A stretch of DNA of 64,000 nucleotides from JAVVHH01 sp965199585 (GCA_965199585.1 CBDASI010000002.1:1674001-1738000); one strand, 5' to 3'; counted from the stretch's first letter, positions 11,281-21,868 are shown. Translations and numbers: made by a program. The notes: generated from the letters alone by a model not told the origin.

Positions 11281-12536
11281 AGCCAGCCTAGAATTTCGAG
11301 GTGGGCGCCTTCGCCGTGGATGAAACGGTCGCCGATGTCGGTGCGCCAGCGGAGGTCGGGGGCGCAGACGTTGCGGGCGCGCAGGGTGGCGGCGTCGCGG
11401 GCGGCGGCGATGGTGGGGGCGGTGCCGGTGACGACCATGGCGTAGCCGGTGCGGCGGCGGGCGAAGAGCTGGTCGCCGTCGAGGCGGACGTCGGAGAGGT
11501 GGTAGTGGGGTTGCTCTTCGGGGGCGGGGTCGTGGTGGTAGAAGAGGGGTGGGTCTTCGGCGGGGTCGGCGCCGGGTCGTTCCTCGGGGAAGGGGGGGAC
11601 GGTGAGGACGATGCCGAGGGACCAGTCCGGCGAGGCGGGGAAGTGCGTGTGGCCGCCCTCGAGCATGCGGGAGAAGAGGTCTCCCCAGCCGGCGGTTTGG
11701 AGCGGGGCTAGGATGGCGAAGCCCGGGTTGCCGAAGCGGCAGGTAAATTCCAGGGGCCAGAGGCCGTCGGCGTTGGCGATCATGTTGAGGTTGACGTAGC
11801 CGACGTGACGGGCGTCGCGGAAGACGGGTTCGAGGCGGGCGAGAGTGGCTTCGAAGATGCGGTTGTGCTCGGGGTAGGCGACCAGGGTGCCCATCTCGCC
11901 GGTCATCTCGCCCATCTCGCCGACGCAGAAGCGCTTGTGCTCGAAGTCGATGCAGGCGGGGCGGAGGAAGTGCTTCCCGTCGAAATAGGCACCGACGCCG
12001 ACCTCGACGCCGACGAGGCGGGGCATGAGGAGGACGGGGCCCTGGGGGCCGCGACCGAGTTGGAACAGGACGTCGCGGCCGGTGGCGTGATCGCCGACGA
12101 AGGTGGCCTTGGCGTTGTTGTGGTATTTCAGGACGGTGCGGCCGGGGTTGGCGCGGAGCCAGTCGGCGGCGTCGGGGGCGGTGGGGAAACTGTGGGCGGG
12201 GGCGGTCTGGAGGCCGGCGTCGCGCAGAGTCTGCTGGCCGAAGGCGCGGTCGTATTCCAGGCGGTCGCCCAGCGCGCTGCCGCCGATGACGCGGTAGCCC
12301 TGGGCGCGGAGGGCGTCCTGCTGCGGGCCGACGCCGACGCGTTCGAAGAGGATGATGCCGTCACGACCGACCCAGTCGAGTTCGGCCTGCCAGTCGGCGA
12401 TCTTGGGGAGGATGCCTTCGAAGCAGCCGGCGTATGTGGGGTCGCCGGCGTAGACGCGGACCTCGTGGCCCTCGCGCACGAGGCTGACGTAGAGGTCGCC
12501 GAGTTCCACCTTCGAACCGATGCCGAGTATGCGCAC
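11277..12536 (-). CDS. ATP-grasp ligase related to phosphoribosylamine-glycine ligase (PurD-like)
   Basis: A 419-residue protein with the PurD-like order: N-terminal Rossmann-like domain (MRILGIGSKVELGDLYVSLV), ATP-grasp domain (about 100-300) and C-terminal domain. The metal/ATP-binding segment LEFTCRFGNPGFAIL (near 261-275) corresponds to the LEFNVRFGDPE motif of PurD. Divergence elsewhere, for example a WVGRDGIILFE segment in place of the usual PurD N-domain motifs, argues against housekeeping purine synthesis. ATP-grasp enzymes join a carboxylate to an amine via acyl-phosphate. The GTG at 12536 is chosen because the Rossmann strand starts immediately; upstream sequence is non-coding. It heads the ligase, methyltransferase and peptide-importer chain. 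Confidence 0.8.
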   Translation of the reverse strand: MRILGIGSKVELGDLYVSLVREGHEVRVYAGDPTYAGCFEGILPKIADWQAELDWVGRDGIILFERVGVGPQQDALRAQGYRVIGGSALGDRLEYDRAFGQQTLRDAGLQTAPAHSFPTAPDAADWLRANPGRTVLKYHNNAKATFVGDHATGRDVLFQLGRGPQGPVLLMPRLVGVEVGVGAYFDGKHFLRPACIDFEHKRFCVGEMGEMTGEMGTLVAYPEHNRIFEATLARLEPVFRDARHVGYVNLNMIANADGLWPLEFTCRFGNPGFAILAPLQTAGWGDLFSRMLEGGHTHFPASPDWSLGIVLTVPPFPEERPGADPAEDPPLFYHHDPAPEEQPHYHLSDVRLDGDQLFARRRTGYAMVVTGTAPTIAAARDAATLRARNVCAPDLRWRTDIGDRFIHGEGAHLEILGWL

Positions 12537-12611
12537 ATATCCTCCGTTGGGGGTGGGCGTAGCGGACCCGGGCGGGGGAGGCAAATCAGTGCGCGTGTGG
12601 GTTCGGCCTCA

Positions 12612-12636
12612 GGGTAGGCCGACGCCCGCCCTACCC
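12612..12636. repeat. Dispersed palindrome, degenerate copy 3
   Basis: Arms gggtagg (12612-12618) and cctaccc (12630-12636) enclose a ccgacgcccgc centre related to the copies at 5282, 10360 and 15373. It lies in the divergent promoter region between the ATP-grasp gene and the hydrolase gene. Confidence 0.45.
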
Positions 12637-12684
12637 GGGCGCGGCGAGGCGTCGCATAGTGCGATCAACAACTGGGGAACGTTC

Positions 12685-14841
12685 ATGATCCGCAAAGCTG
12701 GCGTGCTGGTGGCCTGCACTCTGTTACCGTTCGCGTCGGCGCAGGCGCGCATCACGACGCTGCAGGTGCTCAAGACGGAGCCGGCGTTCGGGGGGCAGAG
12801 TTTCGGCAGCGTGGGGCGCTACGATCATGTCACGGCGCGGGTCGAGGGGGTGCTCGACCCGGCGGACAAGCGCAACGCGATCATCCAGGATATCGCGCTG
12901 GCGCCGAAAGATGCGCAGGGGATGGTGCATTACTCGACGGATGTGGAGCTGTTGAAGCCGGCCGAGGCGGGGCGGGGCAACGGGATGCTGATGTTCGAGG
13001 TGAACAACCGGGGCAACAAGCTGGCGCTCGGCTTCTTCGACGACGCGGTGACGGGCAACACCGAGGCGCGCAACGGGCTGACCTCGGCCGGCGACGGGTG
13101 GCTGATGCAGCAAGGCTACACGCTGGTGTGGTGGGGCTGGCAGATGGACGTCAAGCCGGGCTGGAACCGGATCCTGATGCCGGAGATCGTGGCGCATCAG
13201 GCGGACGGGTCGCCGGTGACGGGGATCGTGCGGGCGGAGATGGAGACGCCGGGGCCGGTGAACTCGATGTCGTTCACGCGGAGCCAGCAGGTGATGGGGC
13301 CGCCGGCGGACAGCTATGACGGGTATCCGACGGCACAGCTCGACAACAAGGCGGCGTTTGCGGACGGGTTCCTGCCGACGCTGACGGTACGGGCGCGCGA
13401 GCAGGATCCGCGGGTGACGATCCCGGCCGAGGCGTGGCATTTCGGGACGTGCGAGGACGCGAAAGACGCCAAGCACATCTGTATGGCCGACGGCTTCAAG
13501 CCGGGGCGGCTCTACGAGCTGATCTACCGGGCGCAGGACCCGACGGTGCAGGGGATCGGCTTTGCCGCCTCGCGTGACCTGGGCGCGTTCCTGACGCATG
13601 CCAAGGCCGACGATGCGGGCACCGCGAACCCGATCTACCGCGACGGCGCGCACGCGATCATCGAGGGGACGTCGCAGAGCGGGCGCATGGTGCGCAGCAT
13701 GCTGGCGCTCGGGTTCAACGAGGACGAGCGCGGGCAGCGCGTGTTCGAGGGCGCGTATCCGCATATCGGCGGCGGGCTGATGCCGCTCAACGTGCGGTTC
13801 GGGCAGGCGTACCGGGCGTGGGGCGAGCAGACGGACCACACCTATCCGGCCTACGAGTTCCCGTTCACCTATGGCAGCCAGACGGACCCGCTGACCGGGC
13901 GCACGGGCGGGCTGTTGGACCGGTGCCAGGCGAGCCAGACCTGCCCCAAGGTGTTCCACGTCGCGACGGTGCTGGAAATGTGGGAAGGGCGGCAATCGCT
14001 CGGCTTCACCGATCCGCTGGGCCGGCAGGATTTCGCCGATCCGGACACGGTGCGCACCTACATCATGGCCAGCACGCAGCACAGCCCGGCTTCCGCGCCG
14101 CTGCCGGAGCCCGGCGCGGGCAACATGTGTCAGCAGCAATCCAACCCGAACCCGCAGGTCTGGACGATGCGGGCGCTGCTGACGGCGTTCACCGGCTGGA
14201 TCAAGGATGGCACGGCGCCGCCGCCCTCGACCACGCCGACGATCGCCGGCGGGACGCTGGTGGCGCCCGACCAGGTGCGGTTTCCGCCGATCCCGGCCAA
14301 CGAGTACGGCGGCGTGAAGCGGCCGGCGACGCTGACCACGCGCGTGTATGACACGCTGCATCCGTTGGATTTCGGGCCGGAGTTCAAGCCGCAGGACGAG
14401 AGCGGCATCATCACCATCGAGCCGCCGAAGGTCGGCACGGCCAGCTACGGCGTGCTGGAGCCGCAGGTGGACGAGGACGGCAACGACATCGGCGGCATCC
14501 GGTCGGTGTTCGCGCAGGTGCCGGTCGGGACGTATACCGGGTGGAACGTCGGGCGGGCGGGCCTTTTCGAGGGCGGGATGTGCAACCTGCAGGGCAGCTT
14601 CATCCCGTTCGCGCCGACCAAGGCGGCGCGCGAGGCGGTGGGCGATCCGCGGCCGTCGATCGAGGAGCGGTATGGCGCGGCGGGCAATAACGGCGAGGCT
14701 TATATCTCAGCGGTGCGCAATGCGACGGCGCGGTTGGTGCAGCAGCGGTTCCTGTTGCCGGACGATGCGACGCACCTGATCGACGAGGCGCAGAAGGGTG
14801 GTCCGGCGGCGGTGCCGGGCAGTGCGGCGCCGCGCGGCTGA
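12685..14841 (+). CDS. Secreted alpha/beta-hydrolase domain protein (Abhydrolase_10 family)
   Basis: A 718-residue protein with a Sec signal peptide (MIRKAGVLVACTLLPFASAQ, cleavage probably after the AQA box), so it is likely periplasmic or secreted. The family resemblance is to the large alpha/beta-hydrolase domain-containing proteins of the Abhydrolase_10 group. The nucleophile region EGTSQSGRMVRSM (near 328-340) carries the SQSGR motif typical of the group, preceded by the GFAASRDLGAFL segment. Several Cys pairs fit an extracytoplasmic location. The ATG at 12685 is chosen because the signal peptide begins there; upstream in-frame sequence is non-coding. Its natural ester or lactone substrate is unknown. 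It is monocistronic, with the host-attachment-family gene 78 bp downstream. Confidence 0.85.
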   Translation: MIRKAGVLVACTLLPFASAQARITTLQVLKTEPAFGGQSFGSVGRYDHVTARVEGVLDPADKRNAIIQDIALAPKDAQGMVHYSTDVELLKPAEAGRGNGMLMFEVNNRGNKLALGFFDDAVTGNTEARNGLTSAGDGWLMQQGYTLVWWGWQMDVKPGWNRILMPEIVAHQADGSPVTGIVRAEMETPGPVNSMSFTRSQQVMGPPADSYDGYPTAQLDNKAAFADGFLPTLTVRAREQDPRVTIPAEAWHFGTCEDAKDAKHICMADGFKPGRLYELIYRAQDPTVQGIGFAASRDLGAFLTHAKADDAGTANPIYRDGAHAIIEGTSQSGRMVRSMLALGFNEDERGQRVFEGAYPHIGGGLMPLNVRFGQAYRAWGEQTDHTYPAYEFPFTYGSQTDPLTGRTGGLLDRCQASQTCPKVFHVATVLEMWEGRQSLGFTDPLGRQDFADPDTVRTYIMASTQHSPASAPLPEPGAGNMCQQQSNPNPQVWTMRALLTAFTGWIKDGTAPPPSTTPTIAGGTLVAPDQVRFPPIPANEYGGVKRPATLTTRVYDTLHPLDFGPEFKPQDESGIITIEPPKVGTASYGVLEPQVDEDGNDIGGIRSVFAQVPVGTYTGWNVGRAGLFEGGMCNLQGSFIPFAPTKAAREAVGDPRPSIEERYGAAGNNGEAYISAVRNATARLVQQRFLLPDDATHLIDEAQKGGPAAVPGSAAPRG

Positions 14842-14919
14842 CGGCGATAGTGCAACCACGGGGCGTCCGGCGCGTCATGGTGCCTTGCCCAACGGCCAAT
14901 GAATTCCTGGAGTTTGCCC

Positions 14920-15324
14920 ATGTCCAAAGAGAAAATCGTTCCCGCCAACGCGCTGGTCGTCGTCGCCGATGGCGGCAAGGCGATCCTGTTCCGCAATACG
15001 GGCACCGGTAGCGAGCTGTCGCTGAAGGAAGAGCGCCGGGTCGAGCCGTCGACGCTGACGCAGGGGCCGTCCGGCTCGCGGCCGGTGGAGCAGAGCCCGG
15101 AGCAGACCGAGGAGGCGACGTTCGCCAAGAACCTCACCAAGCTGCTGACGTCGATGCATGACGAGCATGCGTTCAAGGAGATGGTGCTGGTCGCCGATCC
15201 CAAGACGCTGGGCGAGATGCGGGATGCCATGCACAAGCCGCTGGAAGGGTCGATCGCGTTCTCACTGTCGAAGGATCTGACGAACAACTCGCTCAAGGAG
15301 ATCGAGAAGAGCTTGAGCCACTAG
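14920..15324 (+). CDS. Host attachment family protein (baeRF-like)
   Basis: A 134-residue protein resembling the host attachment protein family related to the archaeo-eukaryotic release factor (baeRF) superfamily. Supporting segments are the N-terminal NALVVVADGGKAILFRN and the later FKEMVLVADPKTLGEMRDAM. The family was first noted in Agrobacterium as needed for plant attachment, but the biochemical role is unknown. The ATG at 14920 has GGAG seven bases upstream and is preferred to the ATG at 14899. A dispersed hairpin (15373-15396) follows. Confidence 0.8.
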   Translation: MSKEKIVPANALVVVADGGKAILFRNTGTGSELSLKEERRVEPSTLTQGPSGSRPVEQSPEQTEEATFAKNLTKLLTSMHDEHAFKEMVLVADPKTLGEMRDAMHKPLEGSIAFSLSKDLTNNSLKEIEKSLSH

Positions 15325-15372
15325 GGACGGTTTCGAGTCGCTTGCCGCGCCGGTGGTTTCGGTGCGGCGAGC

Positions 15373-15396
15373 GATGGTGGGCTGACGCCCATCCTA
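15373..15396. repeat. Dispersed palindrome copy 4
   Basis: The centre gtgggctgacgcccat folds as ggtgggc/gcccatc around a TGAC loop, the same core and loop as at 5282. It lies between the host-attachment-family gene and the ATPase gene and may attenuate read-through. Confidence 0.55.
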
Positions 15397-15456
15397 CGGA
15401 GCCTTGTGTGAGTTTTGCCGGGTTGGCACAGTGCGGCGCAAAACAGGAGGCGTGCC

Positions 15457-16553
<1,097 letters not shown>

Positions 16554-16557
<4 letters not shown>

Positions 16558-17327
16558 GCGGCGGCCTCGAGGGCCGGGCCGTCTGGATCACGGGAGCTGG
16601 GACGGGGATCGGGCGGGCGCTGGCGCTGGCGTTCGCGCAGGCGGGATGCCGGCTGGCGCTGACGGGACGGTCGCGCGAGACGCTGGCGGAGACGCAGGCG
16701 ATGGTGGAAGCGGCCGGCGGCAGCGCGATGCTGGCGATGGCGGACGTCAGCGAGGCGCATGAGGTGACGGCGGCGCACCGGGCGGTGGCGGAGGCGCTCG
16801 GGGATGTCGAGATCCTGGTCAACAACGCGGGCACCAACACGGCGCGGCGGGCTTGGCGGGAGCTGTCGGCGACGGACATGGCGCATCTGATGGACGTTAA
16901 TCTGAAGGGGCCGTTCCTCTGCTCGCTGGCGGTGCTGCCGGCGATGCGGGAGCGGCGGGACGGGATGCTGATCCACATCGTCTCGAACGCGGCGGTGGGC
17001 ATCTTCAGCGTGTCGGGGCCGGCGTATACGGCGTCCAAGCACGGGGCGCGGGCGATGTCGGCGACGATCAATGCCGAGGAAGGCATTCACGGCATCCGCT
17101 CCGTCTGCATCAATCCGGGGGAGGTGGCGACGCCGATCCTGGAGAAGCGCCCGACCCCGCCCACGGCGGACGAGCGCGCGATCATGGTTCAACCCGAGGA
17201 TGTGGCGGCAGCGGCGGTGTTCGCGGCTGGGCTGCCGTCCCGTACCTGTATGGCCGAGATGACGATCACTCCGACGGACAACGCTTTCTATCGCGACACC
17301 GCGCGCCGCATCGCGGGAGAGGCATGA
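16554..17327 (+). CDS. Short-chain dehydrogenase/reductase
   Basis: Classical SDR of 257 residues. The cofactor motif TGAGTGIG is at about 14-21, the structural NNAG motif at about 88-91, and the catalytic set includes Ser in IVSNAAVG and YTASK (about 161-165). An Arg-containing TGRSRETL loop after strand 2 leaves NADPH preference possible. The TTG start overlaps the ATPase stop, and the stop overlaps the next gene as ATGA, so the three genes are one translationally coupled operon. The substrate is unknown; with the Ldh_2 enzyme a sugar-acid or hydroxy-acid pathway is plausible. Confidence 0.9.
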
Positions 17328-18415
17328 TGGCCGAGATGGTCACCGTTCCGCTGGAGACGCTGCAGGCGTTCATTACGCGAATCTTCGAGGCGGCCGGGTG
17401 TTCGCCGGCGGAGGCGGAGCGGACGACGCGGCATCTGCTGACCGCCAACCTGACCGGGCATGACAGCCACGGGATCATCCGGGTGCCGCGCTACTGCGAC
17501 TGGCTGCGCGACGGGCTGGTGTTCGCGGGGCGCTCGATGGAGGTGGTGAGCGAGACGGCGACGCATGCGGTGGTCGACGGGCAGCAGGGGCTAGGGCAAA
17601 CGGTGGGCGAGCAAGCGGTCGACCTGGGGATCGCCAAGGCGAAGGCGGGCGGGCTGTCGGTGGTGGCGCTGCGCAATGCGGGGCATATCGGGCGGATCGG
17701 CGGCTGGGCGGAGCGGGCGGTGGAAGCCGGGCTGGTGTCGATCCATTTCGTCAACGTCGGTATGGGCGAGATCGTGGCGCCATTCGGCGGCAAGGAGCGG
17801 CGGTTCGGCACCAACCCGATCTGCATCGGGGCGCCGCAGCCCGATGGGCCGCCGCTGCTGCTGGATCTGGCGACGAGCATCGTGGCCGAGGGCAAGGTGC
17901 TGGTGGCGAGCAATGGCGGCAAGCCGATCCCGGCGGATGCGCTGGTGACGCGCGACGGGCGGATGTCGTCCGACCCGGCGGATTTCTACGGGCCGATCGA
18001 GGGGACGCGGGTGCGGGACCCGGGGAACGGGACCGGGTCGCTGCGGGCGTTCGGCGACCATAAGGGCAGCGGGATCGCGTTCATGTGCGAGATCCTGGCG
18101 GGGTGCCTGACCGGCAGCCCGACATCGGGGCCGCTGAAGGCAGGCAAGCGTAGCGGGATCGTCAACGGGATGCTGTCGATCTACCTGGACCCCGGGCATT
18201 TCGGGGCGGCCGGGTTCGCGCAGACGGCGGCGGATTATGCGGCCTACGTCCAGGCCTGCGACCCGGTGGTCCCCGGTGTGCCGGTGATGGTGCCGGGGCA
18301 GAAGGAGGCCGAGACGCGCGTCGAGCGGATGCGCGACGGGGTGCCGCTGCAGGCGGAGACGTGGGCGGCGATCAAGGCGACCGGGGCGGGGTTCGGGCTG
18401 ACCGCGCCGGACTGA
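17324..18415 (+). CDS. Malate/L-lactate/ureidoglycolate dehydrogenase family (Ldh_2)
   Basis: A 363-residue NAD(P)-dependent 2-hydroxyacid oxidoreductase of the Ldh_2 fold. It includes the N-terminal GHDSHGIIRVPRY substrate-loop motif (His and Ser/His typical of the family, about 45-57), NAGHIGRIGGWAERA with the catalytic His (near 122), and DHKGSGIAFMCEILAG near the C-terminus. The ATG overlaps the SDR stop. The family covers malate, lactate, ureidoglycolate, 2,3-diketogulonate and D-apionate-type substrates, so the exact reaction is open. A degraded relative is at 40.5 kb. Confidence 0.88.
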   Translation: MMAEMVTVPLETLQAFITRIFEAAGCSPAEAERTTRHLLTANLTGHDSHGIIRVPRYCDWLRDGLVFAGRSMEVVSETATHAVVDGQQGLGQTVGEQAVDLGIAKAKAGGLSVVALRNAGHIGRIGGWAERAVEAGLVSIHFVNVGMGEIVAPFGGKERRFGTNPICIGAPQPDGPPLLLDLATSIVAEGKVLVASNGGKPIPADALVTRDGRMSSDPADFYGPIEGTRVRDPGNGTGSLRAFGDHKGSGIAFMCEILAGCLTGSPTSGPLKAGKRSGIVNGMLSIYLDPGHFGAAGFAQTAADYAAYVQACDPVVPGVPVMVPGQKEAETRVERMRDGVPLQAETWAAIKATGAGFGLTAPD

Positions 18416-18526
18416 CAACGCGGGGAAAACCGTAACGGCAACCGTGATGGCCCGGGCCGCGTATGCAGAGCGGGTCCGGCGCGGTAAATCTCCGCGCGGG
18501 CTCGACCCACTGGCGAGGATTGCGGT

Positions 18527-20233
18527 TTGACATCGGGTCGGGACAGGCTTGGGCGGGGGCGCCTCGTCGAGATGCTGCGGAGCTTTCGTCGCGCGCGCAG
18601 GCTGCCCCGGCACGCCGCGGCGCCCGCCCGATCGAACAAACCGACGGCGGTCGATGGCAGCAAGAAGCTGACGCGGGTCGCCGCGGAGCACGTGTTCTCG
18701 CGGGTGGCCGGGGCGGACCAGATCGACGGCAACGCGCTGCGGCTGTTGCAGAACGGAGCGGAGAACTACCCGGCCTGGCTCGACGCGATCGGGCGGGCGC
18801 GGCGGACCGTGCATTTCGAGAACTACATCATCACCAGCGACGCGACCGGGCGGCGGTTCCGCGACGCGCTGGTGGCCAAGGCGCGCGAGGGCGTGACGGT
18901 CCGGGTCCTGTATGACTGGATGGGGTGCCTGACCAAAACGAAGCCGGGGTTCTGGCGGCCGTTGCGCGAGGCGGGCGGCGAGGTGCGGGGGTTCAACCGG
19001 CCGCGGCTCGATAGTCCGTTCGGGTGGCTGAGCCGGAATCACCGGAAGTCGCTGAGCGTGGATGGCACGGTGGGGTATGTCGCCGGGCTGTGCGTCGGTG
19101 ACGTCTGGGTCGGGGATGCCGTGCGCCGGATCGAGGCCTGGCGCGATACCGGGGTCGAGGTGCGGGGGCCGGCGGTGGCGGACATCGATCTGGCATTCGC
19201 GCAGACGTGGAAGTTCGCGGGCGGCGAGACGATCCCGCGCGGTGCGCCCGGCGGCGGCGAGCGGGCGGGCGACATCGCGCTGCGGGTGATCGGCAGCAAG
19301 CCGGCGACGATGGGGCTGTATCGATTCGACCAGCTGGTCGCGGCGGTGGCGCGGGAGCGGCTGTGGCTGACGGATGCGTATTTCGTGGGCACGACGGCGT
19401 ATGTGCAGGCGCTGATCGACGCGGCGGAGGACGGGGTGGACGTGCGGCTGCTGGTGCCAGGAGCGTCCGACATCCCAGTGGCCAAGGCGCTGTCGCGGGC
19501 GGGGTATCGGGCGCTGCTGGAAGCGGGCGTGCGGGTCTTCGAGTGGGATGGGCCGATGCTGCACGCCAAGACGGCGGTGGCGGACGGGCGTTGGGGGCGA
19601 ATCGGGTCGACGAACCTCAACTTGGCGAGCTGGGCGGGCAATTGGGAGCTCGACATTGCGGTGGAGGACACCGGGTTCGCTGGGCAGATGGAGGAGATGT
19701 TCGAGCGGGACCTCGAGCATGCGACCGAGATCGTGCTGGAGCGGCAGAAGGTGCTGCCGGCGGAGCCGCGGGCGGCCAAGTTCGCAGGGCCCCGGCGGGG
19801 CAGCCCGGGGCGGATCGCGGCGGGGGCGGCCGGGTTGGGCAGCACGGTGAGCGCGGCGATCACGAATCATCGGCCGCTGGGGCCGGCGGAGGCGAAGGTC
19901 ATGGCGATCGGCGGGGCGCTGCTGTTCGCGGTCTCGCTGCTGGCGGTGCTGTATCCGCTGGCGGTCACGTTTCCGCTGGCGGTGCTGGGGTGCTGGGTGT
20001 CGGCGACGCTGCTGATCCGGGCGATTCGGCTGCGGAGCGGCAAGCCGCAGCCGCCGACCGACGACGTCAGCGCGGACGTCAGTTCGGATCTCAGGGCGGA
20101 CCTCAGGGCGGACGTGGACGTAACGTCATCCGAGGATGCCTTGCAGGCGGATGCGGCATTCCGCAGTGTGCGGGCCAATGATCAAGATCGTCAGTTGGAA
20201 TCTCCTGCGGCTGACCGGGGCCACGCTCGATGA
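18527..20233 (+). CDS. Phospholipase D-like protein, cardiolipin synthase type
   Basis: A 568-residue protein with two PLD phosphodiesterase (HKD) motifs: NHRKSLSVDG near residue 171 and LHAKTAVADG near 345, each followed by a family GS/G element (RIGSTN after the second). Such proteins join phosphatidylglycerol with a second phospholipid to make cardiolipin, at the inner membrane. Two membrane-like segments near 460-500 (ALLFAVSLLAVLYPLAVTF) follow the catalytic part, an unusual C-terminal position. The tail has an Asp/Val/Ser repeat (DVSADVSSDLRADLRADV). The TTG at 18527 is the first plausible start. The 3' end overlaps an endonuclease/exonuclease/phosphatase-family gene by 56 bp, as in the E. 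coli clsB-ybhP pair. Confidence 0.85.
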   Translation: MTSGRDRLGRGRLVEMLRSFRRARRLPRHAAAPARSNKPTAVDGSKKLTRVAAEHVFSRVAGADQIDGNALRLLQNGAENYPAWLDAIGRARRTVHFENYIITSDATGRRFRDALVAKAREGVTVRVLYDWMGCLTKTKPGFWRPLREAGGEVRGFNRPRLDSPFGWLSRNHRKSLSVDGTVGYVAGLCVGDVWVGDAVRRIEAWRDTGVEVRGPAVADIDLAFAQTWKFAGGETIPRGAPGGGERAGDIALRVIGSKPATMGLYRFDQLVAAVARERLWLTDAYFVGTTAYVQALIDAAEDGVDVRLLVPGASDIPVAKALSRAGYRALLEAGVRVFEWDGPMLHAKTAVADGRWGRIGSTNLNLASWAGNWELDIAVEDTGFAGQMEEMFERDLEHATEIVLERQKVLPAEPRAAKFAGPRRGSPGRIAAGAAGLGSTVSAAITNHRPLGPAEAKVMAIGGALLFAVSLLAVLYPLAVTFPLAVLGCWVSATLLIRAIRLRSGKPQPPTDDVSADVSSDLRADLRADVDVTSSEDALQADAAFRSVRANDQDRQLESPAADRGHAR

Positions 20234-20792
20234 CGTGGTCCGGTTAGCCCGGCAGGAGCGGCCCGAGCTCCTGCTGATGCAGGAGGCGACCAAGCGCATC
20301 GACGAGTTGCCGCGGATCCTGGGCGGGACGTACCACCGGGTGCAGCAGCCCGGCCGGATCCACGGGCTGGCGTTCTGGAGCCCGCGGGACTTGCCGCCGC
20401 CGGAGGTGATCGCGCTGCCGGCGGGGTCGATGTTCCGCCGGGTGTCGCAGATCGTCGATGTCGGGGAGTTCAAGGTGGCCAACGTGCACCTGTCGCATGG
20501 GCAGTTGCTGAACCGGCGACAGTTGCGCCGGGTCGCGGCGGCGCTGCCGGAGCATGCGGCGGTGCTAGGCGACTACAATCTGGTGGGGCCGACGCTGCTG
20601 CGCGGGTTCCGCGACGTGGGGCCGCGGGAGCCGACGCATCGGGCCGTCGACGTCATCCCGCTGCGGATCGACCGGTGCCTGGTGCGCGGGCTGATCTGCG
20701 GCCAGGTGCATGCGCTGCACCGGAGCAACAGCGATCATCGGCCGATCGTGGTCCGGCTGGGGACGCCGGAGATGCGGCTGAGCGCGGCCTGA
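20178..20792 (+). CDS. Endonuclease/exonuclease/phosphatase family protein (YbhP-like)
   Basis: A 204-residue EEP-fold protein. The metal-binding Asn/Glu pair appears in IVSWNLLR (about residue 7) and LLMQEATK, with GDYNLVGP and the C-terminal SNSDHRPIVV carrying the catalytic Asp-Asn and Asp-His. The ATG at 20178 is preferred because the fold starts at once (MIKIVSWN); starts further upstream add unrelated sequence. It overlaps the PLD-type synthase gene, which suggests a lipid-head-group phosphodiesterase rather than a nuclease, by analogy with YbhP next to ClsB. Confidence 0.85.
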   Translation: MIKIVSWNLLRLTGATLDDVVRLARQERPELLLMQEATKRIDELPRILGGTYHRVQQPGRIHGLAFWSPRDLPPPEVIALPAGSMFRRVSQIVDVGEFKVANVHLSHGQLLNRRQLRRVAAALPEHAAVLGDYNLVGPTLLRGFRDVGPREPTHRAVDVIPLRIDRCLVRGLICGQVHALHRSNSDHRPIVVRLGTPEMRLSAA

Positions 20793-21407
20793 TCAGCGGG
20801 TGCGGTCGAGCGCCAGGCCGAGGCCGGCGCCGATCAGCACGCCGCCGGAGATCCGGTTGAACAGGCGGGAGCGGGCGCCGAGCAGCGAGCGGAAGCGGCT
20901 GGCGCCGAGCGCCCAGCAACAATCGATCGCGATGGCGAGCATGAGATATAGCGCGGCCAGGACGGCGAGCTGCGACGCGACCGGGCGGTCGGGCGAGAGG
21001 AATTGCGGGAAGAAGGCGGCGTAGAACAGCAGCGTCTTGGGGTTGAGCATGGAGACCGTCGCGGCGCGGGCGAACACGGTGCGGAGCGGAAGCTGGCGGG
21101 GCAGGGCGCCCAGCTCGGGCGTGGCGGCGCGCCATTGCTGGATGCCGATCGCCACCAGGTAGATGACGCCGATCCAGCGCAGGACGGTGAACCAGCCGCC
21201 GATCTGCGACACCAGCGAGGCCATGCCGGCGGAGACCAGCAGTAGCTGGACGACGCTGGCGCTGCTGGTCGCCAAGGCGGTGAAGAGCCCGTGGCGGGTG
21301 CCATGGGCGAGGCTGTTGGAGACGATCAGGGCGACGTTGGGGCCGGGGATCAACATCAGCACGACGACGGCGGCCACGAACGCCGGCAGCAGATGCAGGT
21401 CTGGCAT
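20793..21407 (-). CDS. LysE/RhtB-family amino-acid exporter
   Basis: A 204-residue inner-membrane protein with about six helices and the family motif LMLIPGPNVALIVSNSLAHG in the first helix region (residues 17-36). It also has MLNPKTLLFYAAFFPQF in the middle, which is diagnostic for LysE/RhtB exporters. Its stop abuts the EEP gene stop, so the two are convergent with no spacer. The substrate is unknown; relatives export threonine, homoserine, lysine or leucine. Confidence 0.9.
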   Translation of the reverse strand: MPDLHLLPAFVAAVVVLMLIPGPNVALIVSNSLAHGTRHGLFTALATSSASVVQLLLVSAGMASLVSQIGGWFTVLRWIGVIYLVAIGIQQWRAATPELGALPRQLPLRTVFARAATVSMLNPKTLLFYAAFFPQFLSPDRPVASQLAVLAALYLMLAIAIDCCWALGASRFRSLLGARSRLFNRISGGVLIGAGLGLALDRTR

Positions 21408-21418
21408 GAATGTCGGAA

Positions 21419-21868
21419 TTAGCCGGGGGCGACCGGGCTGTGACGGAAGGCCCAGAACTTCAGGATGCCGTAGTTGATGGCGGCGACGACGGCAGAGATG
21501 AGGATGAAGGCCGTGATCGGGTTGGCCTTGATCGGCTCCGGCACGGCGAGCGCGACGGCAATGGCGATGAGATTGCCGAACAATTGAGTGCCGACGTAGC
21601 GCGGGAAGGCCGAGAGATGATTTCGGCCGGAGCGGAACGTGAAGCGATGTTGCAGGACGTAGACTGGCGGGATCAGCAAGGCGATGGTAATCGCAATGGA
21701 TAGGCTTGGGCTGATGCCCGATTTAGTGAACAAGACGTTCAGCGCCGTGTAGGCGACCGCACCGGTCCCGCCGATGATCAAGAACATCAAGAGTTCGCGC
21801 AGGCCGCCGTCGCGGACGAAGCGACGGATTTGTTCACGGCGCGCCGGGTCGGCAAAAGTCACGGGCAT
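21419..21868 (-). CDS. GtrA-family membrane protein
   Basis: A 149-residue four-helix membrane protein of the GtrA family, thought to move polyprenyl-phosphate-linked sugars across the membrane. It shows the pattern LMFLIIGGTGAVAYTALNVL in helix 1, RFTFRSG in the loop and GILKFWAFRH at the C-terminus. The ATG at 21868 gives the usual length; an ATG at 21907 is also open. It is divergent from a GT2 glycosyltransferase, its usual functional partner, so the two probably act together in surface-glycan or lipid glycosylation. Confidence 0.85.
   Translation of the reverse strand: MPVTFADPARREQIRRFVRDGGLRELLMFLIIGGTGAVAYTALNVLFTKSGISPSLSIAITIALLIPPVYVLQHRFTFRSGRNHLSAFPRYVGTQLFGNLIAIAVALAVPEPIKANPITAFILISAVVAAINYGILKFWAFRHSPVAPG

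Noticed and set aside
11277..12536. Assignment as housekeeping purD
   Set aside because: ATP-grasp motifs are present, but the N-terminal domain is diverged and the operon partners are a methyltransferase and peptide importer, so only a PurD-like call is justified.
17591..19870. 759-codon minus-strand frame
   Set aside because: Antisense shadow of the Ldh_2 and phospholipase D-like genes, both supported by catalytic motifs on the other strand.
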